A stretch of 14,620 bases of DNA from positions 1-14,620 of the forward strand of contig CAZXUS010000024.1 in NCBI GenBank assembly GCA_964643985.1, written 5' to 3'. The translations under genes and the position numbers were made by a program. This DNA comes from UBA2773 sp964643985. Its GTDB lineage: Bacteria; Patescibacteriota; Minisyncoccia; Moranbacterales; DUUL01. How positions within the stretch are numbered: position 1 is the first letter of the stretch; every line of letters begins with the position of its first letter. Positions 1-5,912 of this stretch are shown here, one piece after another. Below the pieces are notes generated by a model. The model had not been told where the DNA came from. It saw nothing but the letters and a program-made list of their open reading frames with translations, and did no database searches.

Positions 1-20
1 AAAAAACCTTCGGTTTTTTG
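1..20. terminator. Intrinsic terminator hairpin downstream of dxr
   Basis: An 8-bp stem (AAAAAACC / GGTTTTTT) closes on a 3-nt loop and is followed by T on either strand, so it can work in both directions. It lies 75 bases past the dxr stop on the minus strand and probably ends the minus-strand block. It could also serve a plus-strand gene left of the window. Confidence 0.6.
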
Positions 21-61
21 AGTTTGGATATTTTAATTTGAGATTTTTAATTTGTTTGTAT

Positions 62-89
62 CTTGTGACTTGTGTCTTGTCTCTTCTGT
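62..89. repeat. Four-unit degenerate heptamer tandem repeat
   Basis: Four adjacent heptamers are visible: CTTGTGA, CTTGTGT, CTTGTCT, CTTCTGT. They lie between the dxr stop and its terminator. No function is evident; replication slippage is the simplest origin. Confidence 0.6.
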
Positions 90-94
90 AAGTT

Positions 95-1234
95 TTATTT
101 TTTTAAAAGAAATTTTTTGGCCATTTGGCGAGCTTCCAGAATGGCTTTTTGAATATCTTCAATGGTTGGATTTTTTTTGTTTTGATGAGCATCCATAACT
201 TTTTTAATGATTCGAGGGATGTCTAGATATTGGCATTTTTGATTCAGAAATTGCTCAACCATAAAATCATTAGCAGAATTCATGGCGGCTGGTAGGGTTC
301 CCATTTCTTTGGCGGCGGTAAGAGCGAACTTTAAGCAGGGAAATCTTTCTAGGTCTGGTTTTTCGAAAGTTAAATTTTTCGAAAAATCAAATCTTTTCAA
401 AGGAGCGTCCCAACGTTCAGGGTAAGAAAGGGCATATTGAATAGGAAGCTTCATACTTGGTTCGGACATTTGAGCCATAATGCTACCGTCGGAATATTCA
501 ATCATAGAGTGGATTATGCTTTGGGGATGAACGACTACTTTGATTTTTTCAATCGGTAAATCATAGAGCCACATCGCCTCAATAACTTCAAAGCCTTTAT
601 TCATTAAAGTGGCCGAGTCGATAGTAATTTTTTGACCCATACTCCAGGTTTTATGTCCCAAAGCATCTTCAAGGCTGATATTTTTTAAATCTTCTAAAGT
701 TTTGTCAATTAAAGCGCCTCCAGAACAAGTAATAATCATCTGGTGGATTTCTTTTCTTTTTTCGCCGTTCAAACATTGAAAAAGAGCAGAGTGTTCTGAG
801 TCAATTGGCATAATCATTACCCCGTTTTCTTTGGCTTCTCGCATTACAATTTCTCCTGCGGCCACCAAGGTTTCTTTATTAGCTAAAGCAATATTTTTTT
901 TGAGTCTGATTCCTTCCAGGGTCGATTCTATTCCAATTAGTCCAACAACTGAATTTATTAGAGTGTCATATTCTTCCATTCGAACAATTTCTAAATTGGC
1001 ATTTTTTCCAGAAAAAACAGGAATAGAAACTTTTTTCTTGAGAATTTCTGCTTTTTCGGAATTGGCTACTCCGACCGCTAAAGGCTGGTATTTTTTGATT
1101 TGTTTTTCCAGAGTTTCAATGTCAGAGTTGGCTGACAAGGCGATAATTTTTAATTTTTCAGGATATTTATCAACTACCTCTAATGTTTGAAGCCCGATGT
1201 TGCCGGTGCTTCCCAGTATCGCTAATTTTTTCAT
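95..1234 (-). CDS. dxr: 1-deoxy-D-xylulose 5-phosphate reductoisomerase
   Basis: Dxr (IspC) converts 1-deoxy-D-xylulose 5-phosphate to 2-C-methyl-D-erythritol 4-phosphate with NADPH and a divalent metal, the committed step of the MEP isoprenoid pathway in the cytoplasm. At 379 residues it is normal length. Visible are the NADPH loop GSTGNIG (8-14), ANKETLVAAG (118-127), the metal and substrate motif IDSEHSA (144-150, with D145 and E147), GHKTWSMG (193-200), NKGFE (212-216), HPQSIIHSMIEY (236-247) and SEPSMKLPIQYAL (257-269). All key residues seem intact. The start codon is followed directly by the Rossmann strand MKKLAILG, as usual; no clear Shine-Dalgarno precedes it. It is last in the minus-strand block, separated from dus by a 432-bp repeat-rich spacer, so it may have its own promoter. 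The usual partners rseP, uppS and cdsA are not adjacent. Confidence 0.97.
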   Translation of the reverse strand: MKKLAILGSTGNIGLQTLEVVDKYPEKLKIIALSANSDIETLEKQIKKYQPLAVGVANSEKAEILKKKVSIPVFSGKNANLEIVRMEEYDTLINSVVGLIGIESTLEGIRLKKNIALANKETLVAAGEIVMREAKENGVMIMPIDSEHSALFQCLNGEKRKEIHQMIITCSGGALIDKTLEDLKNISLEDALGHKTWSMGQKITIDSATLMNKGFEVIEAMWLYDLPIEKIKVVVHPQSIIHSMIEYSDGSIMAQMSEPSMKLPIQYALSYPERWDAPLKRFDFSKNLTFEKPDLERFPCLKFALTAAKEMGTLPAAMNSANDFMVEQFLNQKCQYLDIPRIIKKVMDAHQNKKNPTIEDIQKAILEARQMAKKFLLKK

Positions 1235-1337
1235 TATTTTGATTGGAAAAGATTTGTTTGGTGCATTTTTTTGTTGAAAACTAAATTTTTCGCGTATTGT
1301 ATCTTTAAATACAATTTGCTAAAATGATTGTTTTCGC

Positions 1338-1369
1338 CCTTGCCTCGCCGTAGCTTTAGCGAAGGCAGG
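1338..1369. repeat. GC-rich imperfect hairpin (REP-like) in the dus-dxr spacer
   Basis: This GC-rich island in AT-rich DNA folds with CCT-GCCT-CGC pairing to GCG-AGGC-AGG (10 bp with two single-base bulges) around a loop of about 10 nt. It directly abuts the TCGAACTGCACTCAA repeat that is also found inside dus. A comparable GC-rich hairpin lies at 5807-5838. The spacer 1235-1666 holds no gene; this hairpin, two short repeats and one palindromic element fill it. Confidence 0.6.
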
Positions 1370-1395
1370 TCGAACTGCACTCAATCAAATAATTT
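1370..1395. repeat. Spacer copy of the dus-insert end repeat
   Basis: TCGAACTGCACTCAA (1370-1384) is identical to 2432-2446 inside the dus insertion. The next 12 bases match in 8 of 12 positions, so the likeness covers about 26 bp. No matching opposite end is visible to the left, where the GC-rich hairpin sits instead, so this is either a solo end or a chimeric element. Confidence 0.65.
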
Positions 1396-1398
1396 CAA

Positions 1399-1419
1399 TT
1401 AAGGGATTATTCCCAGTTA
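1399..1419 (-). repeat. GGAAACAGTCCC-type spacer motif, copy A
   Basis: Read on the minus strand this is TAACTGGGAATAATCCCTTA, matching the motif YTGGRAAYARTCCCTTAA seen upstream of corA and pilB. The differences from those copies within the core are transitions. It is quasi-palindromic (GGGA-TTAT-TCCC). It lies 20 bp from the palindromic element at 1439. Confidence 0.5.
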
Positions 1420-1438
1420 ATGATTAATTTAAAAAGAC

Positions 1439-1579
1439 AGAATTTATTTTTAATTATTTTTTTTGCTAGAGTTTTGGGCTATTAACTAGATTCTTTAAAA
1501 AATTTATTACATTATTCTAGATTAATGCTTTAAAATTTGCAAAATCTAACAACGAAATAATAATTAAAAGTAAATTCCT
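1439..1579. repeat. AT-rich palindromic element P1
   Basis: The left arm begins about 1439 (AGAATTTATTTTTAATTATT) and the right arm ends about 1579; their outer 20 or so bases are inverted copies with one main mismatch. The inner parts, GCTAGAGTTTTG at 1465-1476 and CAAAATCTAACAACGAAA at 1540-1557, also pair partly. The same arms and the same inner asymmetry recur in P2 at 9121-9209, so this is a dispersed family. It lies 88 bp beyond the dus stop and contains no ORF. Confidence 0.7.
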
Positions 1580-1666
1580 AGTTTAATATTGGTAAAATGT
1601 AGCAAAAAGATTGATTGAAAGACTTTTCTTTAATGATCAATTTAAAAAGGTGGAAAAAATAAACTC

Positions 1667-2761
1667 TTACTTTAAAATTATTTTAAGTTCTGATAAAGTT
1701 TTTAGCGAGAACAATTTTTTTCTGAGTTGTTTGGCATTTTCAAAATCTTTAAAATACCAACCGAGATGTTTTCTGAATGCTGTTAAGTTTTTAGTGGAAT
1801 TATATTTTTCAAATAATTGAGCGTGTTCTAGCGCTACGACTTTTATTTCTTTTAAAGAGGGTTTTTGGTATCGGCCTGTTTCTAAAAAATCTTTAATTTG
1901 CCTGAATAGCCAGGGATTTCCCAAACAACCACGGGCGATAGCTAGTTCATCTACTCCGGTTTTTTCTAAAGTCTCCAAGGCGTCTTCGGGCGAAAAAATT
2001 CCACCGTTGGCCACCACTATTTTTTGGGGAAATAATTCTTTAATTTTCTTAATTTTTTCAAAATCAATTTTTCCAGAAAAACCTTTTTCGTAGGTTCGGC
2101 CATGAATGATTACCTTAGTCCAGTTCAAATTTGCCACTTCCTTTAAGAATTCTAGTGCTTCGGAGGTGTCGATTCCCGCTCTAATTTTAATTGAAACAGG
2201 TAAATCGGTGTTGTCGGTGACGGCTTTGATTATTTTTTTAGCTAGTTGAGGCTTTTTCATTAGAAAACAACCGCTTTCTTGCTTGTAGATCTTTTTAGCT
2301 GGACAGCCGAAGTTAATGTTAATCTCCTCGGGTTGACGGAAATTATTAATTTGGCGCATTTCTTTGTCAAAACCTCCGCGATTCACTCCGTGTATCCTCG
2401 AATACACTTCGTTGCATTGCTCAGTTTTTCCTCGAACTGCACTCAAATTAATAATCTCTTCAAGTTTCTTGTCTTTTCTGTTTGTTATCTCTAGTTTATT
2501 CAAATTTGAGATTATTTGGGTGGCTTTGGCGAAGTGTTCTGGGATGTTGCCAAATAATTGGATGGCTAGGGGATTTTCTTTGGAAATTGATTGGGCTAGT
2601 AAAAGGCTTTTTTTATTTTTTTCGTAGAACAAACCGGTAGCGCTAATCATTTCGGAATAAACAATATCGGCGCCAAATTTTTTGCAGATTAAACGAAAAG
2701 GTAGGTCGGTGATTCCAGCCATTGGAGATAGAGAGAGTTTGATATTTTTTGGTTTAGGCAT
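1667..2761 (-). CDS. dus: tRNA-dihydrouridine synthase with in-frame insertion
   Basis: Dus enzymes use FMN and NADPH to reduce uridines in the tRNA D-loop in the cytoplasm. Numbered from the ATG at 2761 (364 residues), the TIM-barrel motifs are SPMAGITDLPFR (12-23), QLFGNIPE (68-75), NINFGCPAKK (148-157, catalytic Cys153), SIKIRAG (190-196), IIHGRTYEKGFSG (218-230), VVANGGI (249-255) and ARGCLGNPWLF (276-286). An upstream in-frame ATG at 2845 would add 28 residues without family likeness. I chose 2761 because the protein then begins just before the first barrel strand and AAGGA lies close upstream. The protein is longer than usual mainly because about 38 extra residues sit between NIPE and GCP, encoded by a 114-bp repeat element. 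The reading frame is open through it, so the enzyme may well be functional. Which Dus subfamily (A, B or C) it belongs to is not clear. It follows cysS by 120 bp. Confidence 0.93.
   Translation of the reverse strand: MPKPKNIKLSLSPMAGITDLPFRLICKKFGADIVYSEMISATGLFYEKNKKSLLLAQSISKENPLAIQLFGNIPEHFAKATQIISNLNKLEITNRKDKKLEEIINLSAVRGKTEQCNEVYSRIHGVNRGGFDKEMRQINNFRQPEEININFGCPAKKIYKQESGCFLMKKPQLAKKIIKAVTDNTDLPVSIKIRAGIDTSEALEFLKEVANLNWTKVIIHGRTYEKGFSGKIDFEKIKKIKELFPQKIVVANGGIFSPEDALETLEKTGVDELAIARGCLGNPWLFRQIKDFLETGRYQKPSLKEIKVVALEHAQLFEKYNSTKNLTAFRKHLGWYFKDFENAKQLRKKLFSLKTLSELKIILK
2342..2455. mobile_element. 114-bp inverted-repeat element inserted in frame in dus
   Basis: The element is bounded by a perfect 12-bp inverted repeat, ATTATTAATTTG at 2342-2353 and CAAATTAATAAT at 2444-2455. 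It is 114 bp long, exactly 38 codons, and keeps dus open. It contains a hairpin with a perfect 6-bp stem (GTGTAT / ATACAC, 2390-2407). Its right end with TCGAACTGCACTCAA is repeated at 1370-1384 in a spacer. On the dus strand it encodes a polar, arginine-rich stretch (including VRGKTEQCNEVYSR) absent from ordinary Dus proteins. Removing it joins KDKKLEE to FRQPEEININFGCP smoothly. It resembles in behaviour the Rickettsia palindromic elements; that comparison is an inference. Confidence 0.72.
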
Positions 2762-2852
2762 GTTCCTTGAGGTGAAGATAAAATTTAAACTAAAAGGTCT
2801 TAAATTTGTCATCGGCAATCGGTCAACGTTGATTTTTGTTTGCAAAGGATAG

Positions 2853-2874
2853 TTGATGACCAGTGATTGATGAC
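2853..2874. repeat. Short direct repeat between cysS and dus
   Basis: TTGATGAC occurs at 2853-2860 and again at 2867-2874 with six bases between. It lies in the short spacer downstream of cysS. No function is evident. Confidence 0.4.
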
Positions 2875-2881
2875 TTTTTGC

Positions 2882-4312
2882 TTAAACTTTGCTCAAAGAA
2901 TATCCCTCAGAAGTATCTTTTAGAAGATAGCCTTTTTCCAAGATGTTCTCTCGGATTTCATCCGCTTTTTGAAAGTCTTTATTTTTTCGAGCTAGTTCGC
3001 GTTCTTTAGCTAAATTGATAATTTCGGCAGGAATTTGAGTAGATTTTTTGGCTTCAAATTTTAAGCCTAAGTCAGTGATTATTTTTTTCCAAGAAATTTT
3101 TAATAATTCTAAATCGGATTGATTTAAAGTTTCAGAATCCATTAATTTGTTAATATCAGAAATCATTTCAAACAAAACAGCTAAAGCCTCAGGGGTATTT
3201 AAATCATTATCCATAGCTTTATTGAAATCTTCCAAATAATTTTTGGCGATTGCGGGGGCATCATTTTTTGTTGAAGCTTTAAATTCTTGTAATCTTTTTT
3301 CAAAACGAGCAATTTTTTTAAGATTAACGGCGGATTGTTCTAGTCCCTTCCAAGTAAAATTTGAATTAGAACGGTAATGGCTACTCAGCATCATTAGACG
3401 AAAATCCATAGGAGAGAAGCCTTTAGCTAAAATATCTGAAAGGGTGTAAAAATTTTCTTTTGATTTAGACATTTTTTTATCGTCAACCAAAAGAAACCTG
3501 ACGTGTAACCAAAATTTAGAAAATTCTTTGCCAGTACAACCTTCGGATTGAGCAATTTCGTTTTCGTGATGAGGGAAAATATGGTCTTCACCTCCAGTGT
3601 GAATGTCCATTGTTTCTCCTAAATATTCAATTGACATTGCACTACATTCAATATGCCAACCAGGATAGCCTAAAGACCAAGGACTTTCCCATTTTAAAAT
3701 ATGTTCTTTGGGAGCTTTGAGCCAGAGCGCAAAATCATAAGCGTGTTTTTTATCGGGATGTTCTTCAAGTCGAGCGTTTTCTTTAAGGTCTTCAATTTTT
3801 TTCTTAGATAATTTTCCGTAATCTTTGAATTTCGTCACGTCATAAAAAACATTACCATTTTTTTCGTAAGCGAAGCCTTTTTCAATTAAAATTTCTACCA
3901 TTTTAATGATTTGAGGAATGTGGGCGGTGGCTCGAGGAAAAAAGTGGGCTTTTTTGAAATTTAATTTTTCCAGATCTTCAAAAAATTTTTCAGTATAGAA
4001 ATCAGCAATATCTTGGGGTGTTTTTTTCTCGCGTTTAGAGGCCTTGAGCATTTTATCTTCACCGGTGTCGGCTTGGTTAACGTCATCGGCGGTTAAATGC
4101 CCAACGTCGGTGATATTCATAATTTGGCGAACTTCATAGCCGATAGATTCTAGATGCCGGCGGAGAGTGTCGGCAAAAATAAAAGCTCGTAAATTTCCGA
4201 TGTGAGCAAAATCATAAACTGTTGGTCCACAATTATACATTTTGACTTTTCCAACCTCGATTGATTTAAAAGTTTCTTTTTTTTGAGTTAGGGTATTGTA
4301 TAATTTCAACAT
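2882..4312 (-). CDS. cysS: Cysteinyl-tRNA synthetase
   Basis: CysS is a class I aminoacyl-tRNA synthetase that charges tRNA-Cys using ATP, monomeric and cytoplasmic. It has 476 residues, normal for the family. The HIGH-type signature is HIGN (37-40) within NCGPTVYDFAHIGN. KMSKS is at 280-284. Zinc ligands expected in the family are visible as Cys28, Cys223 (in WHIECSAMS), His248 and Glu252, with GGEDHIFPHHENE at 240-252. The C-terminal helical region is complete. It lies 20 bp downstream of the corA-like gene with no promoter visible between, so the two are probably co-transcribed. No clear Shine-Dalgarno is seen before the ATG. Confidence 0.97.
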   Translation of the reverse strand: MLKLYNTLTQKKETFKSIEVGKVKMYNCGPTVYDFAHIGNLRAFIFADTLRRHLESIGYEVRQIMNITDVGHLTADDVNQADTGEDKMLKASKREKKTPQDIADFYTEKFFEDLEKLNFKKAHFFPRATAHIPQIIKMVEILIEKGFAYEKNGNVFYDVTKFKDYGKLSKKKIEDLKENARLEEHPDKKHAYDFALWLKAPKEHILKWESPWSLGYPGWHIECSAMSIEYLGETMDIHTGGEDHIFPHHENEIAQSEGCTGKEFSKFWLHVRFLLVDDKKMSKSKENFYTLSDILAKGFSPMDFRLMMLSSHYRSNSNFTWKGLEQSAVNLKKIARFEKRLQEFKASTKNDAPAIAKNYLEDFNKAMDNDLNTPEALAVLFEMISDINKLMDSETLNQSDLELLKISWKKIITDLGLKFEAKKSTQIPAEIINLAKERELARKNKDFQKADEIRENILEKGYLLKDTSEGYSLSKV

Positions 4313-4332
4313 TTGATTTTTTAGGATTTAGT

Positions 4333-5247
4333 TTAGAACCAACGTTTTTTTCTGAACAAAGTTAAAGCGGTGATGGTTATTATAGCCATAACTCCAATAA
4401 TAATCCAGAATATAAATTGACTTTCAGCCCCTTTGAAGCCAGAGAAAGGAATCATACTAAAAATTCCAGTTATTACCGACAAGGTAAAAGTGATTAGAGA
4501 GACAGCTGTTAAGAGTCTCATCGCTTCATTAATTTTGTGAGATAAAAGAGCGCTGTTGGTTTCTTCTAGGGATTCAATGACTTCTTGGGTATTTTCAAGA
4601 GCATTCCAAGCGCGAATATTTATTCCAATTAATTCTTGAAAATATTCATTTAATTCATCTTCAAGCAATTGGTATTTTTTTTGAACTAAAGATTCCAAAA
4701 TACTTCTTTGAGGTTTGATTGATCTCCGAAAATTTAAAATATCTCTTTTGATAATGGAAATAGATTTAACCATTTCTTTTTCATAACCCATAAAGATGCC
4801 TTCTTCAATGTCAATTATCTTTTCATTGACGTGATCTAATTTGGGAAAAGAAGCTGAAAGTAAACGTTCCATAATGGAATAAAAAAGAAAACCAGCGGTT
4901 TGAGAAAAAGCTCGTTCTTTGAAAGCGCTGTTTTCGTTTAGTTCTTTAATGATGCTTTTGATTGGAATATTTTCAGTGGCGTGGGAAGTAATAACGTGGT
5001 CTTTGGTAATGACGATATCTAGTTCACCAGAGTAGCCAACTTTAGTTTTTTGATTGAATAAGGGTAGATGGAGAACAATGTAGAGACAGTTATCGAATTC
5101 TTCGGCTCGGGGTCGTTGAGAAGGAGAGGTGAATTCGCTTAAAACCAAGGGGTGAAGTTCAAATTTTTCTTTTAAAAATAAGACATCTTCGGAAGTTGGA
5201 TTTTCGATATCAATCCAAGTCAATTTATTATGCTCAATAGTTTTCAT
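4333..5247 (-). CDS. corA: CorA-family divalent cation channel-like protein lacking GMN
   Basis: CorA proteins are homopentameric inner-membrane channels for Mg2+ or Co2+. The protein has 304 residues: an N-terminal alpha/beta cytoplasmic domain (about 1-110), a long helical stalk (about 120-240), and two C-terminal membrane segments (about 243-265 and 277-296) ending in the basic tail RKKRWF, all as expected. The odd point is the end of the first membrane helix: classical CorA has GMN there, but this protein reads GIFSMIPFSG (261-270), with neither the Gly nor the Asn of the motif. Since that motif forms the outer selectivity site, its ion and transport activity are uncertain; the fold assignment is secure. 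The gene heads the minus-strand block and has an extended -10 promoter 43 bp upstream. Confidence 0.85.
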   Translation of the reverse strand: MKTIEHNKLTWIDIENPTSEDVLFLKEKFELHPLVLSEFTSPSQRPRAEEFDNCLYIVLHLPLFNQKTKVGYSGELDIVITKDHVITSHATENIPIKSIIKELNENSAFKERAFSQTAGFLFYSIMERLLSASFPKLDHVNEKIIDIEEGIFMGYEKEMVKSISIIKRDILNFRRSIKPQRSILESLVQKKYQLLEDELNEYFQELIGINIRAWNALENTQEVIESLEETNSALLSHKINEAMRLLTAVSLITFTLSVITGIFSMIPFSGFKGAESQFIFWIIIGVMAIITITALTLFRKKRWF

Positions 5248-5265
5248 TATTTGTTTTTATAATTT

Positions 5266-5284
5266 ATTGGAAACAGTCCTTTAA
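5266..5284 (+). repeat. GGAAACAGTCCC-type spacer motif, copy B
   Basis: ATTGGAAACAGTCCTTTAA differs from copy C (5873-5891) at one base of 19. It lies just downstream of the predicted corA -10 box on the minus strand, so in the corA mRNA it would be in the 5' leader, close to the transcript start. Confidence 0.6.
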
Positions 5285-5289
5285 TTTTA

Positions 5290-5298
5290 ATTATATCA
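5290..5298 (-). promoter_or_regulatory. Extended -10 promoter for corA-cysS
   Basis: The minus strand reads TGATATAAT, an exact TGnTATAAT extended -10 box. The -35 region is weak (TTTATA at 16 bp). It lies 43 bp before the corA start codon, with no gene between. Confidence 0.55.
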
Positions 5299-5346
5299 AA
5301 TTTTCGATAATTATAAAGGGAGTAATTAGCTTAAGTCGATATTTCT

Positions 5347-5355
5347 TGTTATAAT
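5347..5355 (+). promoter_or_regulatory. Extended -10 promoter for yidD
   Basis: TGTTATAAT is a perfect TGnTATAAT extended -10 box 31 bp before the yidD start. The -35 region is poor, as is allowed for extended -10 promoters. It is divergent from the corA promoter about 50 bp to the left. The predicted leader is about 25 nt and has no Shine-Dalgarno. Confidence 0.6.
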
Positions 5356-5386
5356 TAGAACATTATCAAGATTATTTATTAATTTT

Positions 5387-5626
5387 ATGAAAAAAATAGT
5401 TTTAAATTTAATAAGATTATATCAAAAAACTCTTTCGAGAGATACTGGTTGGTTGGCTTATCTGTACAGTGAAAAAACTTGTCGTTTTCATCCAACTTGT
5501 TCAGAGTATTCTTATCAAGCGATTGAAAGATTTGGTTTTATTAAGGGCAGTTCTTTGGGTTTTAAAAGAATAATTAAATGTCATCCTTGGGGTAAAGGTG
5601 GAATTGATGAAGTTCCTAAAAAATAA
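5387..5626 (+). CDS. yidD: Membrane protein insertion efficiency factor YidD
   Basis: YidD is a small protein of the inner membrane surface that assists YidC-dependent membrane protein insertion; its mechanism is not well defined. At 79 residues it has the family length. It shows an amphipathic N-terminal helix (LNLIRLYQKTLS), the signature CRFHPTCSEYSYQAI (32-46) with Cys32 and Cys38, and the second motif KCHPWGKGGIDEVP (64-77) with Cys65. In many bacteria it sits between rnpA and yidC; here it stands alone with its own promoter, so the usual cluster is broken. No Shine-Dalgarno is visible. Confidence 0.93.
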   Translation: MKKIVLNLIRLYQKTLSRDTGWLAYLYSEKTCRFHPTCSEYSYQAIERFGFIKGSSLGFKRIIKCHPWGKGGIDEVPKK

Positions 5627-5702
5627 ATTTGGGCGTTTGGAATAGTTTTTGTTCAAAATATGACTTGTCAATTTAAATGATTAAAGTTAAAATAGTTTAT
5701 AG

Positions 5703-5891
5703 TTGAAGGGGGCTATTTCCAACCACCCTTTTTACCACAATTTTCCAATTTTAGTTTAAGAGTTCACTTTCTACTATTATTTCTACTAAAAATTTTAAAT
5801 AATTTACCTGCCCGTTCTCGCTTCGCGAAGCAGGCGGGTCTCAAAATTGATAAATTTCGTAACAAAATTGTGATTGGAAACAGTCCCTTAA
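5703..5891. mobile_element. 189-bp MITE-like element bounded by opposed motif copies
   Basis: The left end TTGAAGGGGGCTATTTCCAA (5703-5722) and the right end ATTGGAAACAGTCCCTTAA (5873-5891) are inverted copies of one motif. Inward likeness continues through CACAATTTT on both sides, after an approximately 12-base offset on the left. The interior holds the GC-rich hairpin at 5807-5838 and no ORF. A target duplication is not clear. It fills most of the yidD-pilB spacer (5627-5912). Confidence 0.55.
5807..5838. repeat. GC-rich hairpin inside the yidD-pilB spacer
   Basis: CCTGCCCG and CAGGCGGG flank the perfect 10-bp palindrome CTTCGCGAAG (5821-5830). CCTGC can pair with GCAGG or CCCG with CGGG, so alternative stems exist. 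It is strikingly GC-rich against its surroundings, like the hairpin at 1338-1369. Confidence 0.6.
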
Positions 5892-5912
5892 GGTGATTAA
5901 AATAAAAACAAA

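Noticed and set aside
1290..1320. Short palindrome ATTGTAT...ATACAAT upstream of dxr as an operator
   Set aside because: The likeness is short and AT-rich, and no clear promoter boxes can be placed around it.
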